Program-made: the position numbers and the translations under genes
Notes under the pieces: model-generated
Told to the model about the DNA's origin: nothing
The model's database searches: none
The model's input: the letters and a program-made list of their open reading frames with translations, nothing else
Part shown: positions 23,911 through 32,747 of the stretch, one piece after another
How positions within the stretch are numbered: the first letter of the stretch is position 1
Layout: every line of letters starts with the position of its first letter
Origin: Streptomyces nigra
GTDB taxonomy: Bacteria; Actinomycetota; Actinomycetes; Streptomycetales; Streptomycetaceae
NCBI RefSeq assembly: GCF_003074055.1
Contig: NZ_CP029043.1
Coordinates: 4,146,501 to 4,210,500 of the forward strand
Length of the DNA: 64,000 nucleotides
Direction of reading: 5' to 3'

Positions 23911-23942
23911 GGTCCTGGCCCGGCTACTCCCGGGCCAGGACC
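23911..23942. terminator. Bidirectional terminator tipA / YbjQ gene
   Basis: A 13-bp perfect stem (GGTCCTGGCCCGG with its complement) encloses a 6-nt loop. The stop codon of the convergent YbjQ-family gene (TAG, 23924-23926 on the minus strand) lies inside the loop, so the hairpin overlaps the end of that gene. Confidence 0.75.
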
Positions 23943-24289
23943 ACCGCGGTCCCGTAGGCGCAGACCTCGGTGCCCACGTCGGCCGCCTCCGTCACATCGA
24001 AGCGGAACGCCAGCACACCGTTGGCGCCTCGCGCGCGTGCCTGCTCCACCAGGCGCTCCATCGCCTGGTTGCGGGTCTCCACCAGCGTCTTGGTGAGGCC
24101 CTTGAGCTCGCCGCCGACCAGCGACTTCAGCCCGGCGCCGATCTGGCTCCCGACGTGCCGGGAGCGCACGGTCAGCCCGAAGACCTCCCCGACGACCTCC
24201 GTCACACGGTGCCCGGGGACGTCGTTCGTGGTCACTACAAGAACGTCGGGGCGCGGGCCCTGCCCGCCGCCGTACTCATCGATGCCCAT
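23924..24289 (-). CDS. YbjQ / UPF0145 family protein
   Basis: A 121-residue protein from ATG 24289 (MGIDEYGGGQGP); further upstream codons have no family similarity. The conserved core is visible: VLVVTTNDVPGHRVTEVVGEVFGLTVRSRHVG-like (shown in parts), then TRNQAMERLVEQARARGANGVLAFRFD and the closing VCAYGTAVVL. The family forms pentameric beta-rich rings and its function is unknown. It is convergent with tipA and divergent from the DedA gene. Confidence 0.85.
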   Translation of the reverse strand: MGIDEYGGGQGPRPDVLVVTTNDVPGHRVTEVVGEVFGLTVRSRHVGSQIGAGLKSLVGGELKGLTKTLVETRNQAMERLVEQARARGANGVLAFRFDVTEAADVGTEVCAYGTAVVLARE

Positions 24290-24428
24290 GCCCCACAGCT
24301 TTGTCGCCGAGGTCGCACAGTGCATCCTGAACGGGTCAATGGAACCTGGGACACCGGTTGCGCGTTGATATTTTTGACTCGCTCGTGACCAACCGCCCGC
24401 CCCCCATCCCCGCAGGAGCCACAATCCC

Positions 24429-25370
24429 GTGACCACGCTTGCGCTCGGCCCCGAGTGGCTCAGCCCGGACTACCTCATCGAGACGTTCAGCCTCCCCGGC
24501 ATCCTGCTGATCGTCTTCGCGGAGTCCGGCCTCTTCGCGTTCCTGCCCGGGGACTCCCTGCTGTTCACGGCAGGCCTGTTCGTCGCCGAGGGGAACTACA
24601 TCACCCAGCCCCTGTGGCTGGTCTGCACGCTCATCGTGCTGGCCGCCGTCATCGGCGACCAAGTCGGCTACATGATCGGCAAGTTCTTCGGCCCGAGGCT
24701 CTTCAGCCGCCCCAACTCCAAGGTCTTCAAACAGGAGAACCTGGAGAAGGCGCACGAGTTCATGGAGAAGTACGGCCCCAAGGCCATCGTGCTCGCCCGT
24801 TTCGTGCCGATCGTGCGGACCTTCGCCCCCATCGTGGCGGGCGCCGGCCGGATGAAGTACCGCACGTTCCTCACGTACAACGTCATCGGCGGTGTCGCCT
24901 GGGGCAGCGGTGTCACCCTCGCGGGCTACTGGCTCGGCCAGATCCCGTTCATCAAGAGCAACGTCGAGGCGATCCTCGTCCTGATCGTCTTCGTCTCCGT
25001 GGTGCCGATCATCATCGAGTACCTGCGGGAGCGCGGCAAGAAGAAGCGCGCCGCCGCCGAGGCCCCGGCCCACGAGGACGGCCGGCATCCGCAGCAGTAC
25101 CAGCGGATGGACGACGCGACGACGCAGCTGCGCCGCATCCCGTCCCACGACCCCCAGCAGCAGTACGGCGGCCACGACGGGCAGGGCGGCCCCGCGCAGG
25201 GCGGCCAGGACCCGTACGGCTACGGGCAGCAGCAGGGCCACGACCAGCAGGGTTACGACCAGCAGCACTACGGGCAGCAGCAGCCCCAACAGCCGTACGC
25301 CCAGCAGTACCCGCACCCGCAGGGCTACGGCCCGCAGGGCGGGCAGTACCCGCCGGACCAGCGGTACTGA
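24429..25370 (+). CDS. DedA family membrane protein with Gln/Tyr/Gly-rich tail
   Basis: A 313-residue protein from GTG 24429, preceded by CAGGAG. The DedA (SNARE-associated/VTT) domain occupies residues 1-200: an amphipathic ESGLFAFLPGDSLLF element, then HEFMEKYGPKAIVLARFVP and RTFAPIVAGAGRM, and helices near 50-75, 135-160 and 175-195. DedA proteins move or flip lipid carriers and support proton-motive force. The C-terminal 110 residues are an unusual low-complexity cytoplasmic tail rich in QQ, GY and HDQQ repeats. The tail is likely disordered and its role is unknown. Confidence 0.88.
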   Translation: MTTLALGPEWLSPDYLIETFSLPGILLIVFAESGLFAFLPGDSLLFTAGLFVAEGNYITQPLWLVCTLIVLAAVIGDQVGYMIGKFFGPRLFSRPNSKVFKQENLEKAHEFMEKYGPKAIVLARFVPIVRTFAPIVAGAGRMKYRTFLTYNVIGGVAWGSGVTLAGYWLGQIPFIKSNVEAILVLIVFVSVVPIIIEYLRERGKKKRAAAEAPAHEDGRHPQQYQRMDDATTQLRRIPSHDPQQQYGGHDGQGGPAQGGQDPYGYGQQQGHDQQGYDQQHYGQQQPQQPYAQQYPHPQGYGPQGGQYPPDQRY

Positions 25371-25381
25371 ACCGGCCGCTC

Positions 25382-25415
25382 GCGACGGACGCCCTCGTCG
25401 GGGGGCGTCCGTCGC
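25382..25415. terminator. Bidirectional terminator DedA gene / ThrE-like gene
   Basis: A 13-bp perfect stem (GCGACGGACGCCC with its complement) encloses an 8-nt loop, with a short T run just after (25418-25420), between convergent genes. Confidence 0.7.
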
Positions 25416-25419
25416 CGTT

Positions 25420-27051
25420 TCAGAAGCCTCGCGTCCGCTTGGCGGACCGGCGCTTCTCCGGGGAGCCGATCCGCAGGAAGAGGCGGGAGATCTCGGACCC
25501 CAGGTTCACCCCGATCGCGATGGCCATCGCCAGGGACGCGGCCGTGGCCAGCGAGACCAGCCCCGCGTCCACCTCGTTCTGCGCGATCGACAGCAGCCCG
25601 AAGTACGTGGCCGAACCGGGCAGCAGCGGCCCGATCGCGGCCGTCGTGTACGGCAGCGCGGACGCGAAGCGGTAGCGGGCCATCAGCTGCCCGAACAGAC
25701 CGACCAGGCCGGCGGCGACCGCCGTCGAGGCGACCGGCGACAGCTCGCCCGCGTAGCGCATCGCCCCGTACACCACCCAGGCCACACCCCCGTTGAGGGT
25801 CACGGCGAGCACGGTGGACCGCTCCTGCTGGAGCAGCACCGCGAAGGTCAGCGACAGCAGCATCGACGCGGCGATCTGCCAGTAGGGCCGCTCGGAGATG
25901 TGCAGCGCCGCGTCCGGGTTGAGCTTGGCGCCCAGGTTCACCCCGAAGTACAGGACCACCAGCACGCCGGTCACGATGCCGACGAAGAAGTACATGACCT
26001 CCAGCAGCCGCGCCGCCGCGGTGATGTAGAAGCCGGTCAGCCCGTCCTGCACGCCCGCCACCAGCGCCCGCCCGGGCAGCAGCGCGAACAGCCCACCGGT
26101 GATCACCGCGGACGCCTTCACGTCGGCGTGCGACAGCGTCAGCGCGACCCCGACCGCGGCCGGCGGCATCGCCGCGACCGTGAACTGGTAGAACTCCGGT
26201 AGCCCCCGCCCCGCGGCCAGCCACGCCAGCCGGTCGCCGAGCATCGCGCCGACGGCCGCCGCGACGAACACCAGCAGCCCGCCGCCCACCAGCACGGACG
26301 CCGCGCCCGCGAGCAGCCCGCTGGCCGCCGTCAGGACCCAGGTCGGGTACGGGTGCCGGTTGCGCCGGATCTCCGCGAGCCGCCGGTAGGCCTCCTCCAG
26401 GGAGATGTGGGTCTCGGCGTCGCTGAGGTCGTCGACCAGCTGGTACACGGCGGCCAGCCGGGTGTAGTCGGTGCCGCGCCGGCGCACCGTGCGCGCCGCC
26501 GACACCGGGTCGTCCACCAGCGACGGCTGGTACGAGATCGACAGCAGGGTGAAGGTGACGCTCGGCTCGCAGCGGTCCAGGCCGTAGGACCGGCAGACCG
26601 CGAACATCGCGGCCTCCACGTCCTCGGCGCCCTCACCGCCCGCCAGCAGCAGCTCGCCGATACGCAGGGTCAGGTCGAGCACGCGCGGGACGGCCGGACC
26701 CTCCTCCTCGGCCTTGTGCGGCCGCTCCGGCGCGGGCCGCTCGGCCACCGGCATGCGCAGCATCGTGCGCATCCGGTCCTGCCAGGGCACGTCCTTGGTC
26801 AGACTGATCTGCGGGATGCCGCCCGGCGGTGTGAAGCCGGGCAGGGTGTCCTCGGCGGCGTAGCCTCTCGGCCTGCTGAACGCAGAGCCCTCCCGGTCGG
26901 CGGGCGGCTGCTGAGGGACGTCGAGACCCTTGGGGAGCGCGAACTCCGACGTGGTCTCCGACTCGCTGTCCCCCACCTCCACCCCGGCGGGCGGCGTGAA
27001 CGCCATCCTCGCCTCGTCCGACTGCGGCTTGCGGTCCTCCGCGTCCGTCAC
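25420..27051 (-). CDS. Threonine/serine exporter family protein (ThrE-like)
   Basis: A 543-residue protein with GGAGAG 8 nt before the GTG start. About 100 polar residues precede the first ThrE domain (about 120-260): LDLTLRIGELLLAGGEGAED, then VTFTLLSISYQ, which carries the conserved cytoplasmic hydrolase-like motif of ThrE. Ten or so hydrophobic helices follow (from PYPTWVLTAASGLLAGAAS to the end), the later ones forming the DUF3815-like half. ThrE exports threonine, serine and small peptides using proton-motive force. The exact substrate here is not shown. It is separated from ppa by a strong terminator. Confidence 0.85.
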   Translation of the reverse strand: MTDAEDRKPQSDEARMAFTPPAGVEVGDSESETTSEFALPKGLDVPQQPPADREGSAFSRPRGYAAEDTLPGFTPPGGIPQISLTKDVPWQDRMRTMLRMPVAERPAPERPHKAEEEGPAVPRVLDLTLRIGELLLAGGEGAEDVEAAMFAVCRSYGLDRCEPSVTFTLLSISYQPSLVDDPVSAARTVRRRGTDYTRLAAVYQLVDDLSDAETHISLEEAYRRLAEIRRNRHPYPTWVLTAASGLLAGAASVLVGGGLLVFVAAAVGAMLGDRLAWLAAGRGLPEFYQFTVAAMPPAAVGVALTLSHADVKASAVITGGLFALLPGRALVAGVQDGLTGFYITAAARLLEVMYFFVGIVTGVLVVLYFGVNLGAKLNPDAALHISERPYWQIAASMLLSLTFAVLLQQERSTVLAVTLNGGVAWVVYGAMRYAGELSPVASTAVAAGLVGLFGQLMARYRFASALPYTTAAIGPLLPGSATYFGLLSIAQNEVDAGLVSLATAASLAMAIAIGVNLGSEISRLFLRIGSPEKRRSAKRTRGF

Positions 27052-27117
27052 GTACGCAGCTCTCCTTGGAACGACACCTTCCGCCGTTCTTCAGTATGCG
27101 CACAGACACCCGGGATA

Positions 27118-27156
27118 CACGGACGGGCCGTACGCCCGGCGTACGGCCCGTCCGTG
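27118..27156 (-). terminator. 39-bp perfect palindrome terminating ppa
   Basis: A 19-bp arm (starting CACGGACGGGCC) and its exact complement flank a single centre base. It lies about 32 nt downstream of the ppa stop codon, on the minus strand, and ahead of the ThrE-like gene. Confidence 0.75.
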
Positions 27157-27188
27157 GAACGGCTGTGGGACACGGTCCAGGGGGAAGC

Positions 27189-27680
27189 TCAGTGGCCGCC
27201 CTGGTCCTTGAAGCGCTTGTAGGAACGCTCGATCTCGGCCTCGGCCTCGGTGCGGCCGACCCAGTCGGCGCCCTCGACGGACTTGCCCGGCTCCAGGTCC
27301 TTGTAGACCTCGAAGAAGTGCTGGATCTCCAGGCGGTCGAACTCCGACACGTGGTGGATGTCGCGCAGGTGCTCCACGCGCGGGTCGGTCGCCGGGACGC
27401 ACAGCAGCTTGTCGTCGCCGCCGGCCTCGTCCGTCATCCGGAACATGCCGATCGCGCGGCACTTGATGAGGCAGCCCGGGAAGGTCGGCTCGTCCAGGAT
27501 GACCAGCGCGTCCAGCGGGTCGCCGTCCTCGCCGAGGGTGTTCTCGACGAAGCCGTAGTCGGTCGGGTAGGCGGTCGAGGTGAAGAGTCGACGGTCCAGG
27601 CGGATCCGACCGGTCTCGTGGTCCACCTCGTACTTGTTCCGCGAACCCTTCGGAATCTCGATCGTGACGTCGAACTCCAC
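27189..27680 (-). CDS. ppa: Inorganic pyrophosphatase
   Basis: A 163-residue family I soluble pyrophosphatase that hydrolyses PPi to two phosphates and drives biosynthetic reactions. GTG 27680 is chosen because GGAGGAG sits 7 nt upstream. Active-site elements: EIPKGSRNKYEVD (Lys and Glu), YPTDYGFVENTLGEDGDPLDALV (Tyr and the Asp cluster), DDKLLCVPATDPR and HFFEVYKDLEPGK. Normal bacterial length. It is monocistronic and divergent from dacB. Confidence 0.95.
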   Translation of the reverse strand: MEFDVTIEIPKGSRNKYEVDHETGRIRLDRRLFTSTAYPTDYGFVENTLGEDGDPLDALVILDEPTFPGCLIKCRAIGMFRMTDEAGGDDKLLCVPATDPRVEHLRDIHHVSEFDRLEIQHFFEVYKDLEPGKSVEGADWVGRTEAEAEIERSYKRFKDQGGH

Positions 27681-27759
27681 CGGTGACTCCTCCATGATCA
27701 ACACATAGTTCTGGTGATTAAGTGTCCCTCACGCAGGTGTGTGATCGCGAAAGGGGCTG

Positions 27760-29322
27760 GTGATCGTGCCCGAGCTGAGGCCTTGGCAGGCCGCGAGACC
27801 GCATGTGGCGCGGCTCGCGGGCGCCCTGGGACCGCGACTGGAGCGGGCCGCCGACGCCCTGCGGCCCCGTCTCGCACGCGCCGCGAGGCCGAAGACCTGG
27901 CAGTACACCGCCGGAGCCGCCACCGTCGGACTGGCGCTGGCCGCCACGGTGGTGACCGCGGCGGGCCCCTGGGACTCCACCGGTCAGCGTACGGCCGAGC
28001 GGGACCGGGCGGTCGCCCAGGAGCGCACGGGTGGCACAGATCACGGCAGGGACTCCGGCCCCTCCAGCGCACGGGACAGGGGCCCGCGCCCCGCGCCCAG
28101 CGCGGGCGCCGTGCTCACCGCCCTGGGCGCCGGCGCGGGCCACGCCGGTTCCGCCCCCGACGGCAAGGCCCTCGCCACCGTCCTGGGCCCGCTCCTCGAC
28201 GCCCCGGAGCTCGGCAGCCGCACCGGCGCCGCCGTCGTCGACGTGGCCACCAGCCGGCGCCTCTACGGCGAGGGCGCCTCGCAGTCCCTCACCCCCGCCT
28301 CCACCACCAAGATCGCCACCGCCGTCGCCGCCCTCACCGCGATGGGCCCCGACCACCGCCTCACCACCCGCACCGCCCTGGAACCCGACACCGAGGAACT
28401 GGTCCTCGTCGGCGGCGGCGACCCGACCCTCACCGCCCGCAAGAAGACCGGCGGCTGGGCCGGCCTGCGCGACCTCGCCGCGAAGACGGCCGACGCCCTG
28501 AAGGAGCGCGGCCTGCGCAAGGTCACGCTCTCCTACGACACGACGCTCTACGCCGGCTCCGAACGGCACCCCATCGGCAAGAACCAGAACCTCGCCCCCG
28601 TCACCGCCCTGATGGCCGACGAGGGCCGCCTGGACGACTCCAGCAGCGGTACCGCCGACCGCAGCGACGACCCGGCCGAGGACGCCGCGGAACGTTTCGC
28701 CGGCTTCCTCGCCGACCACGGCGTCCGTACCAGCGCGCCCGGCCCCTCCAAGGCCACCAACCGCGCCGAGTCCCTCGCCCAGGTCACCTCGCCCCCGCTC
28801 ACCGCCCTGGTCGAACGCATGCTGACCAACAGCGACAACGACCTCGCCGAGGCCCTGGCCCGCCAGACCGCCCTCGCGAGCGGCGAGCGGCCCGACTTCG
28901 CCGGCGCAGGCAAGGCCATCGAGGCCCAGCTCGACAAGCTCGGACTCCCGGTCTCCGACGTCGAGTTCAAGGACGGCAGCGGCCTCGACCGGCGTGACGC
29001 CCTCACCGCCGACCTCCTCACCGCCCTCCTCGCCCGCGCCGCCGACCCCGGCCACCCCGAGCTGCGCGCCGCCCTCACCGGCCTGCCCGTCGCGGGCTTC
29101 ACCGGCACCCTCTCCGGCCGCTACGGCGACGGCGCAGCGGGCGTCGTCCGCGCCAAGACCGGCACCCTCACCGGGGTCAACGCCCTGGCCGGCACCGTCG
29201 TCGACCAGGACGGACGCCTGCTCGCCTTCGCCTTCCTCGCCTCCGGCACCAACAACCGGGACGCGGCCCAGAACGCCCTCGACCGGGCGGCAACAGCCCT
29301 CGCCGCCTGCGGGTGCCAGTGA
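27760..29322 (+). CDS. dacB: D-alanyl-D-alanine carboxypeptidase / endopeptidase (PBP4 type)
   Basis: A 520-residue class C penicillin-binding protein. The start may be GTG 27760 or 27766. Residues 1-50 are cytoplasmic and basic, and 49-68 form a signal anchor, followed by a linker. Catalytic motifs: SxxK as STTK (181-184), SxN as SDN in MLTNSDNDLAEAL, and KTG in RAKTGTLTG near the C-terminus. It trims or cleaves peptidoglycan cross-links outside the membrane. Its position beside ppa, a zincin gene, tilS and hpt is the conserved actinobacterial order. Confidence 0.92.
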   Translation: MIVPELRPWQAARPHVARLAGALGPRLERAADALRPRLARAARPKTWQYTAGAATVGLALAATVVTAAGPWDSTGQRTAERDRAVAQERTGGTDHGRDSGPSSARDRGPRPAPSAGAVLTALGAGAGHAGSAPDGKALATVLGPLLDAPELGSRTGAAVVDVATSRRLYGEGASQSLTPASTTKIATAVAALTAMGPDHRLTTRTALEPDTEELVLVGGGDPTLTARKKTGGWAGLRDLAAKTADALKERGLRKVTLSYDTTLYAGSERHPIGKNQNLAPVTALMADEGRLDDSSSGTADRSDDPAEDAAERFAGFLADHGVRTSAPGPSKATNRAESLAQVTSPPLTALVERMLTNSDNDLAEALARQTALASGERPDFAGAGKAIEAQLDKLGLPVSDVEFKDGSGLDRRDALTADLLTALLARAADPGHPELRAALTGLPVAGFTGTLSGRYGDGAAGVVRAKTGTLTGVNALAGTVVDQDGRLLAFAFLASGTNNRDAAQNALDRAATALAACGCQ

Positions 29323-29390
29323 CCACCACCCCCGGGGTCGCCGGCTCGCACGCTCTGCCCCGACCGGGGACGCTCACGTACGGTTGACGC

Positions 29391-30521
29391 ATGACGAGCA
29401 TCGGTGGTGCTGCTTCTTCTCAGATGGTCGACTGGAATCTCGCGGTGGCGACCGCGACCCGGCTGGTACGGCCGGGCCCCGAGGTGAGCCGCGACGAAGC
29501 CAGGGCCGTCGTCGCGGAACTGCGCCGGCACGCCAAGGCCTCCGAGTCCCACGTCCGCGGGTTCACCCGTATGGGCACCGACGAGATCCACGACACCCCC
29601 GTCCTCGTCGTCGACCGGCCCGGCTGGATCCGGGCCAACGTCGCCGGGTTCCGGGAGATCCTGCGGCCCCTGCTGGAGAAGATGCAGGAACGCCGGGGCA
29701 GCGGCACCGGGCAGGCCGTCCTCGGCGCCGTCGGCGGCAAGGTCACCGGCGTCGAACTGGGCATGCTGCTGTCGTTCCTGGCCTCCCGCGTCCTCGGCCA
29801 GTACGAGACGTTCGCCCCGGCCGGCCGCGATCTGCCCGCCGGTGAGAACGGCGGCGGCCGGCTGCTGCTCGTCGCGCCGAACATCGTCCACGTGGAACGC
29901 GAACTGGACGTCCACCCCCACGACTTCCGGCTGTGGGTGTGCCTCCACGAGGAGACGCACCGCACCCAGTTCAGCGCCGTGCCCTGGCTGCGGGACCATC
30001 TCGAGGGCGAAATCCAGTCTTTCCTCGGAGAGACCGACGTCGACCCGATGACCGTCCTGGAGCGGGTCCGCGAGGCCGCGCAGTCCCTCGCCGGCGGCCG
30101 GCCCGAGGCCGAGGAGGACGACGGCGGACGCTCCTTCGTCGAACTCGTCCAGACCCCCGGGCAGCGGGAGATCCTCGGCCGTCTCACCGCCGTGATGTCC
30201 CTCCTGGAGGGCCACGCCGACTTCGTCATGGACGGCGTCGGCCCCGACGTGGTCCCCTCCGTCGCCGAGATCCGCGAGAAGTTCCAGCAGCGGCGCGCCA
30301 AGGGCGCCTCCCGGCTCGACACCGCCCTGCGCAAGCTGCTCGGCCTCGACGCCAAGCTCCGCCAGTACCGCGACGGCGAGCGCTTCGTGCGGGCCGTCGT
30401 CGACCAGGTCGGCATGGACGGCTTCAACCGCGTCTGGACGTCCCCGAACACCCTCCCCACCAAGGCGGAGATCGCCGCACCGGCGGACTGGATCGCCCGC
30501 GTGCACCGCAAGGCCGACTGA
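29391..30521 (+). CDS. Zinc-dependent metalloprotease-like protein (DUF2342/zincin_2)
   Basis: A 376-residue protein. TACGGT lies 6 nt before the ATG, so the gene is leaderless. The metal site is HEETH (186-190) in LWVCLHEETHRTQF, with a likely third ligand in LEGHADFVMDGVG (about 265-277). The family was once labelled 'F420 biosynthesis associated', but it is a zincin-fold protein whose substrate is unknown. It has no signal peptide, so it is cytoplasmic. It is always found next to dacB and tilS in actinobacteria, hinting at a shared role in envelope or translation upkeep. Confidence 0.88.
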   Translation: MTSIGGAASSQMVDWNLAVATATRLVRPGPEVSRDEARAVVAELRRHAKASESHVRGFTRMGTDEIHDTPVLVVDRPGWIRANVAGFREILRPLLEKMQERRGSGTGQAVLGAVGGKVTGVELGMLLSFLASRVLGQYETFAPAGRDLPAGENGGGRLLLVAPNIVHVERELDVHPHDFRLWVCLHEETHRTQFSAVPWLRDHLEGEIQSFLGETDVDPMTVLERVREAAQSLAGGRPEAEEDDGGRSFVELVQTPGQREILGRLTAVMSLLEGHADFVMDGVGPDVVPSVAEIREKFQQRRAKGASRLDTALRKLLGLDAKLRQYRDGERFVRAVVDQVGMDGFNRVWTSPNTLPTKAEIAAPADWIARVHRKAD

Positions 30522-30735
30522 TGACGCCCGCGCCCCGCCGCGCATCTCATACGACGGCCGTGAACCGAAATCGGCCGACGGCAGACGAACGCCCCTCCAA
30601 TCACCCGTCCGAGGGACCGTGAGCCATGGGTAGGCGTGCAATGCTCGGGGAACGGCCCGCTTCTGTCACCATCTACACACTCTGAGTGACCGAGCTCGGC
30701 CACACCCCCGGACAACTTCATGAAGGGAACCGGAC

Positions 30736-31899
30736 ATGGGTCCCCATCCTGCGGTCGCGGCGATACGCCTGGCGGTTCGCCGCGTACTCCACGACCTCCT
30801 CACCGAACACAACCGAACCACCGACGTCCCCGCCCCCGGCAGCCGCTCCCCCCGGCCGCAGGCCCCGGCCGTGACGCCGGTCGCCGCCGCGCGCGTCGCC
30901 TGCGACACCGCGCGTGAGACGGCGTACGACCTCCCCGGCCCGGCCCAGCGCACGCCCCGGCGAGCCACCCCGCACGAGCGCACCCCCTCCCCGCTCGTCC
31001 TCGTGGCCTGCTCCGGCGGCGCCGACTCCATGGCCCTCGCCTCCGCCCTCGCCTTCGAGGCCCCCAAGCTCGGCATCCGCGCCGGTGGCATCACCGTCGA
31101 CCACGGTCTGCAGCCCGGCTCCGACCTGCGCGCCGAGGAAGTCGTGCTGCGCCTGCGCGAACTCGGCCTGGACCCGGCCGAGTCGATCGCCGTGACCGTC
31201 GGCCGCTCCGGCGGACCCGAGGCCGCGGCCCGCGACGCCCGCTACGCCGCCCTCGACGGCGCCGCCGAGCGCCACGGCGCCGCCGCCGTCCTGCTCGGCC
31301 ACACCCGCGACGACCAGGCCGAGACCGTCCTGCTGGGCCTCGCCCGCGGCTCCGGCATCCGCTCCCTGTCCGGGATGGCCGCGGTCTCGGGGGCCGACGG
31401 CCGCTACCGCCGCCCCTTCCTCGGCCTCGACCGGCAGACCGCCCGCAAGGCCTGCATGGTCCAGTCGCTGCCCGTCTGGGACGACCCCCACAACGCCGAC
31501 CCCGCCTACACCCGCTCCCGGCTGCGCCAGGAGGGCCTGCCCGCCCTCGAGAAGGCGCTCGGGAAGGGTGTCGTGGAGGCCCTCGCCCGCACCGCCCAGC
31601 TGTCCCGTGACGACGCCGACGCCCTCGACGCCTGGGCGAGCCAGGCCGAGACCGCCGTCCGCGACGCCGCCGGGCTCCTCGACTGCGCCAAGCTCTACAC
31701 ACTGCCCCCCGCGGTGCGCCGCCGGATCCTGCGCCGGGCCGCCATCGAGGCGGGCGCGCCCGCCGGTTCGCTCTTCGCCCGGCACGTCGAGGAGGTCGAC
31801 CGCCTGATCACCGGCTGGCGCGGTCAGGGAGCCATCAACCTCCCCGGCAAAGTCGTCGCCCGCCGCCAGGGTGGCAGACTGGTGATTCGGCAAGGCTGA
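30736..31899 (+). CDS. tilS: tRNA(Ile)-lysidine synthase
   Basis: A 387-residue protein; GAAGGGAA precedes the ATG. The PP-loop SGGADSMALA (93-102) binds ATP. TilS ligates lysine to C34 of tRNA-Ile(CAU), which changes its codon from AUG to AUA and is essential. Further motifs are GITVDHGLQPGS, LLGHTRDDQAETVLLGLARGS and RPFLGLDRQTARK. A Pro/Arg-rich stretch (about 33-85) between the first helix and the PP-loop is a lineage-specific insertion. The gene precedes hpt and ftsH as in most bacteria. The region 30522-30735 holds only its promoter, which I cannot pinpoint. Confidence 0.95.
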   Translation: MGPHPAVAAIRLAVRRVLHDLLTEHNRTTDVPAPGSRSPRPQAPAVTPVAAARVACDTARETAYDLPGPAQRTPRRATPHERTPSPLVLVACSGGADSMALASALAFEAPKLGIRAGGITVDHGLQPGSDLRAEEVVLRLRELGLDPAESIAVTVGRSGGPEAAARDARYAALDGAAERHGAAAVLLGHTRDDQAETVLLGLARGSGIRSLSGMAAVSGADGRYRRPFLGLDRQTARKACMVQSLPVWDDPHNADPAYTRSRLRQEGLPALEKALGKGVVEALARTAQLSRDDADALDAWASQAETAVRDAAGLLDCAKLYTLPPAVRRRILRRAAIEAGAPAGSLFARHVEEVDRLITGWRGQGAINLPGKVVARRQGGRLVIRQG

Positions 31900-32012
31900 A
31901 AAAGACCCTCACAGGGAGATACCGGGCCTCCTCACCGGAGGACCCCGGACTCCCCGGGGGACGTCAGCCGTAGGGCCGTGAGCCGTTGATGCGGGACGAC
32001 CGACCGAAAGTG

Positions 32013-32573
32013 ATGCGGGTGGACGCGAAAGACATGGGTGCCGACCTCAAGAAGGTGCTCATCACCAAGGAAGAGATCGACGCGAAGCTGGCGGAGCTGG
32101 CGGCGAAGATCGACGCTGAGTACGCGGGCAAGGACCTGCTGATCGTCGGCGTGCTGAAGGGCGCGGTGATGGTCATGGCCGACCTCGCCCGGTCGCTGTC
32201 CACCCCCGTCACCATGGACTGGATGGCCGTCTCGTCGTACGGCGCCGGCACCCAGTCCTCCGGGGTCGTGCGGATCCTCAAGGACCTCGACACCGACATC
32301 AAGGGCCGGCACGTCCTGATCGTCGAGGACATCATCGACTCCGGCCTGACCCTGTCGTGGCTGCTGTCGAACCTCGGCTCCCGGGAGCCCGAGAGCCTCA
32401 AGGTGTGCACGCTGCTGCGCAAGCCGGACGCGGCCAAGGTCGCCATCGACGTCGAGTGGGTCGGCTTCGACATCCCGAACGAGTTCGTCGTCGGCTACGG
32501 CCTCGACTACGCCGAGAAGTACCGCAACCTGCCGTTCGTCGGTACCCTCGCGCCCCACGTCTACGGCGGCTGA
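32013..32573 (+). CDS. hpt: Hypoxanthine phosphoribosyltransferase
   Basis: A 186-residue purine-salvage enzyme (hypoxanthine or guanine plus PRPP gives IMP or GMP). I chose ATG 32013 (MRVDAKDMGADL) by family length; ATG 31989 is an alternative. The PRPP loop is VLIVEDIIDSGLTLS, the flexible loop SSYGAGTQSSGVV, and the purine-binding end VEWVGFDIPNEFVVGYGLDY. It lies between tilS and ftsH in the classic tilS-hpt-ftsH arrangement. Confidence 0.95.
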   Translation: MRVDAKDMGADLKKVLITKEEIDAKLAELAAKIDAEYAGKDLLIVGVLKGAVMVMADLARSLSTPVTMDWMAVSSYGAGTQSSGVVRILKDLDTDIKGRHVLIVEDIIDSGLTLSWLLSNLGSREPESLKVCTLLRKPDAAKVAIDVEWVGFDIPNEFVVGYGLDYAEKYRNLPFVGTLAPHVYGG

Positions 32574-32747
32574 CCCCGCTTCGTAGGAAGATCGGGAACC
32601 CCGGCGGGCGTCGCGCCGTTGGAGCAAGCAGACGGGCTTGACGGCCGTCCCGTGCGGCTACGGGCGTCGAAGCTGGGGTACCGTCAGAAGAACTGTCTTA
32701 TCAAACTCACTATGGCAGGAGGGACGGGGCGGCACCGCTCCGTATGG

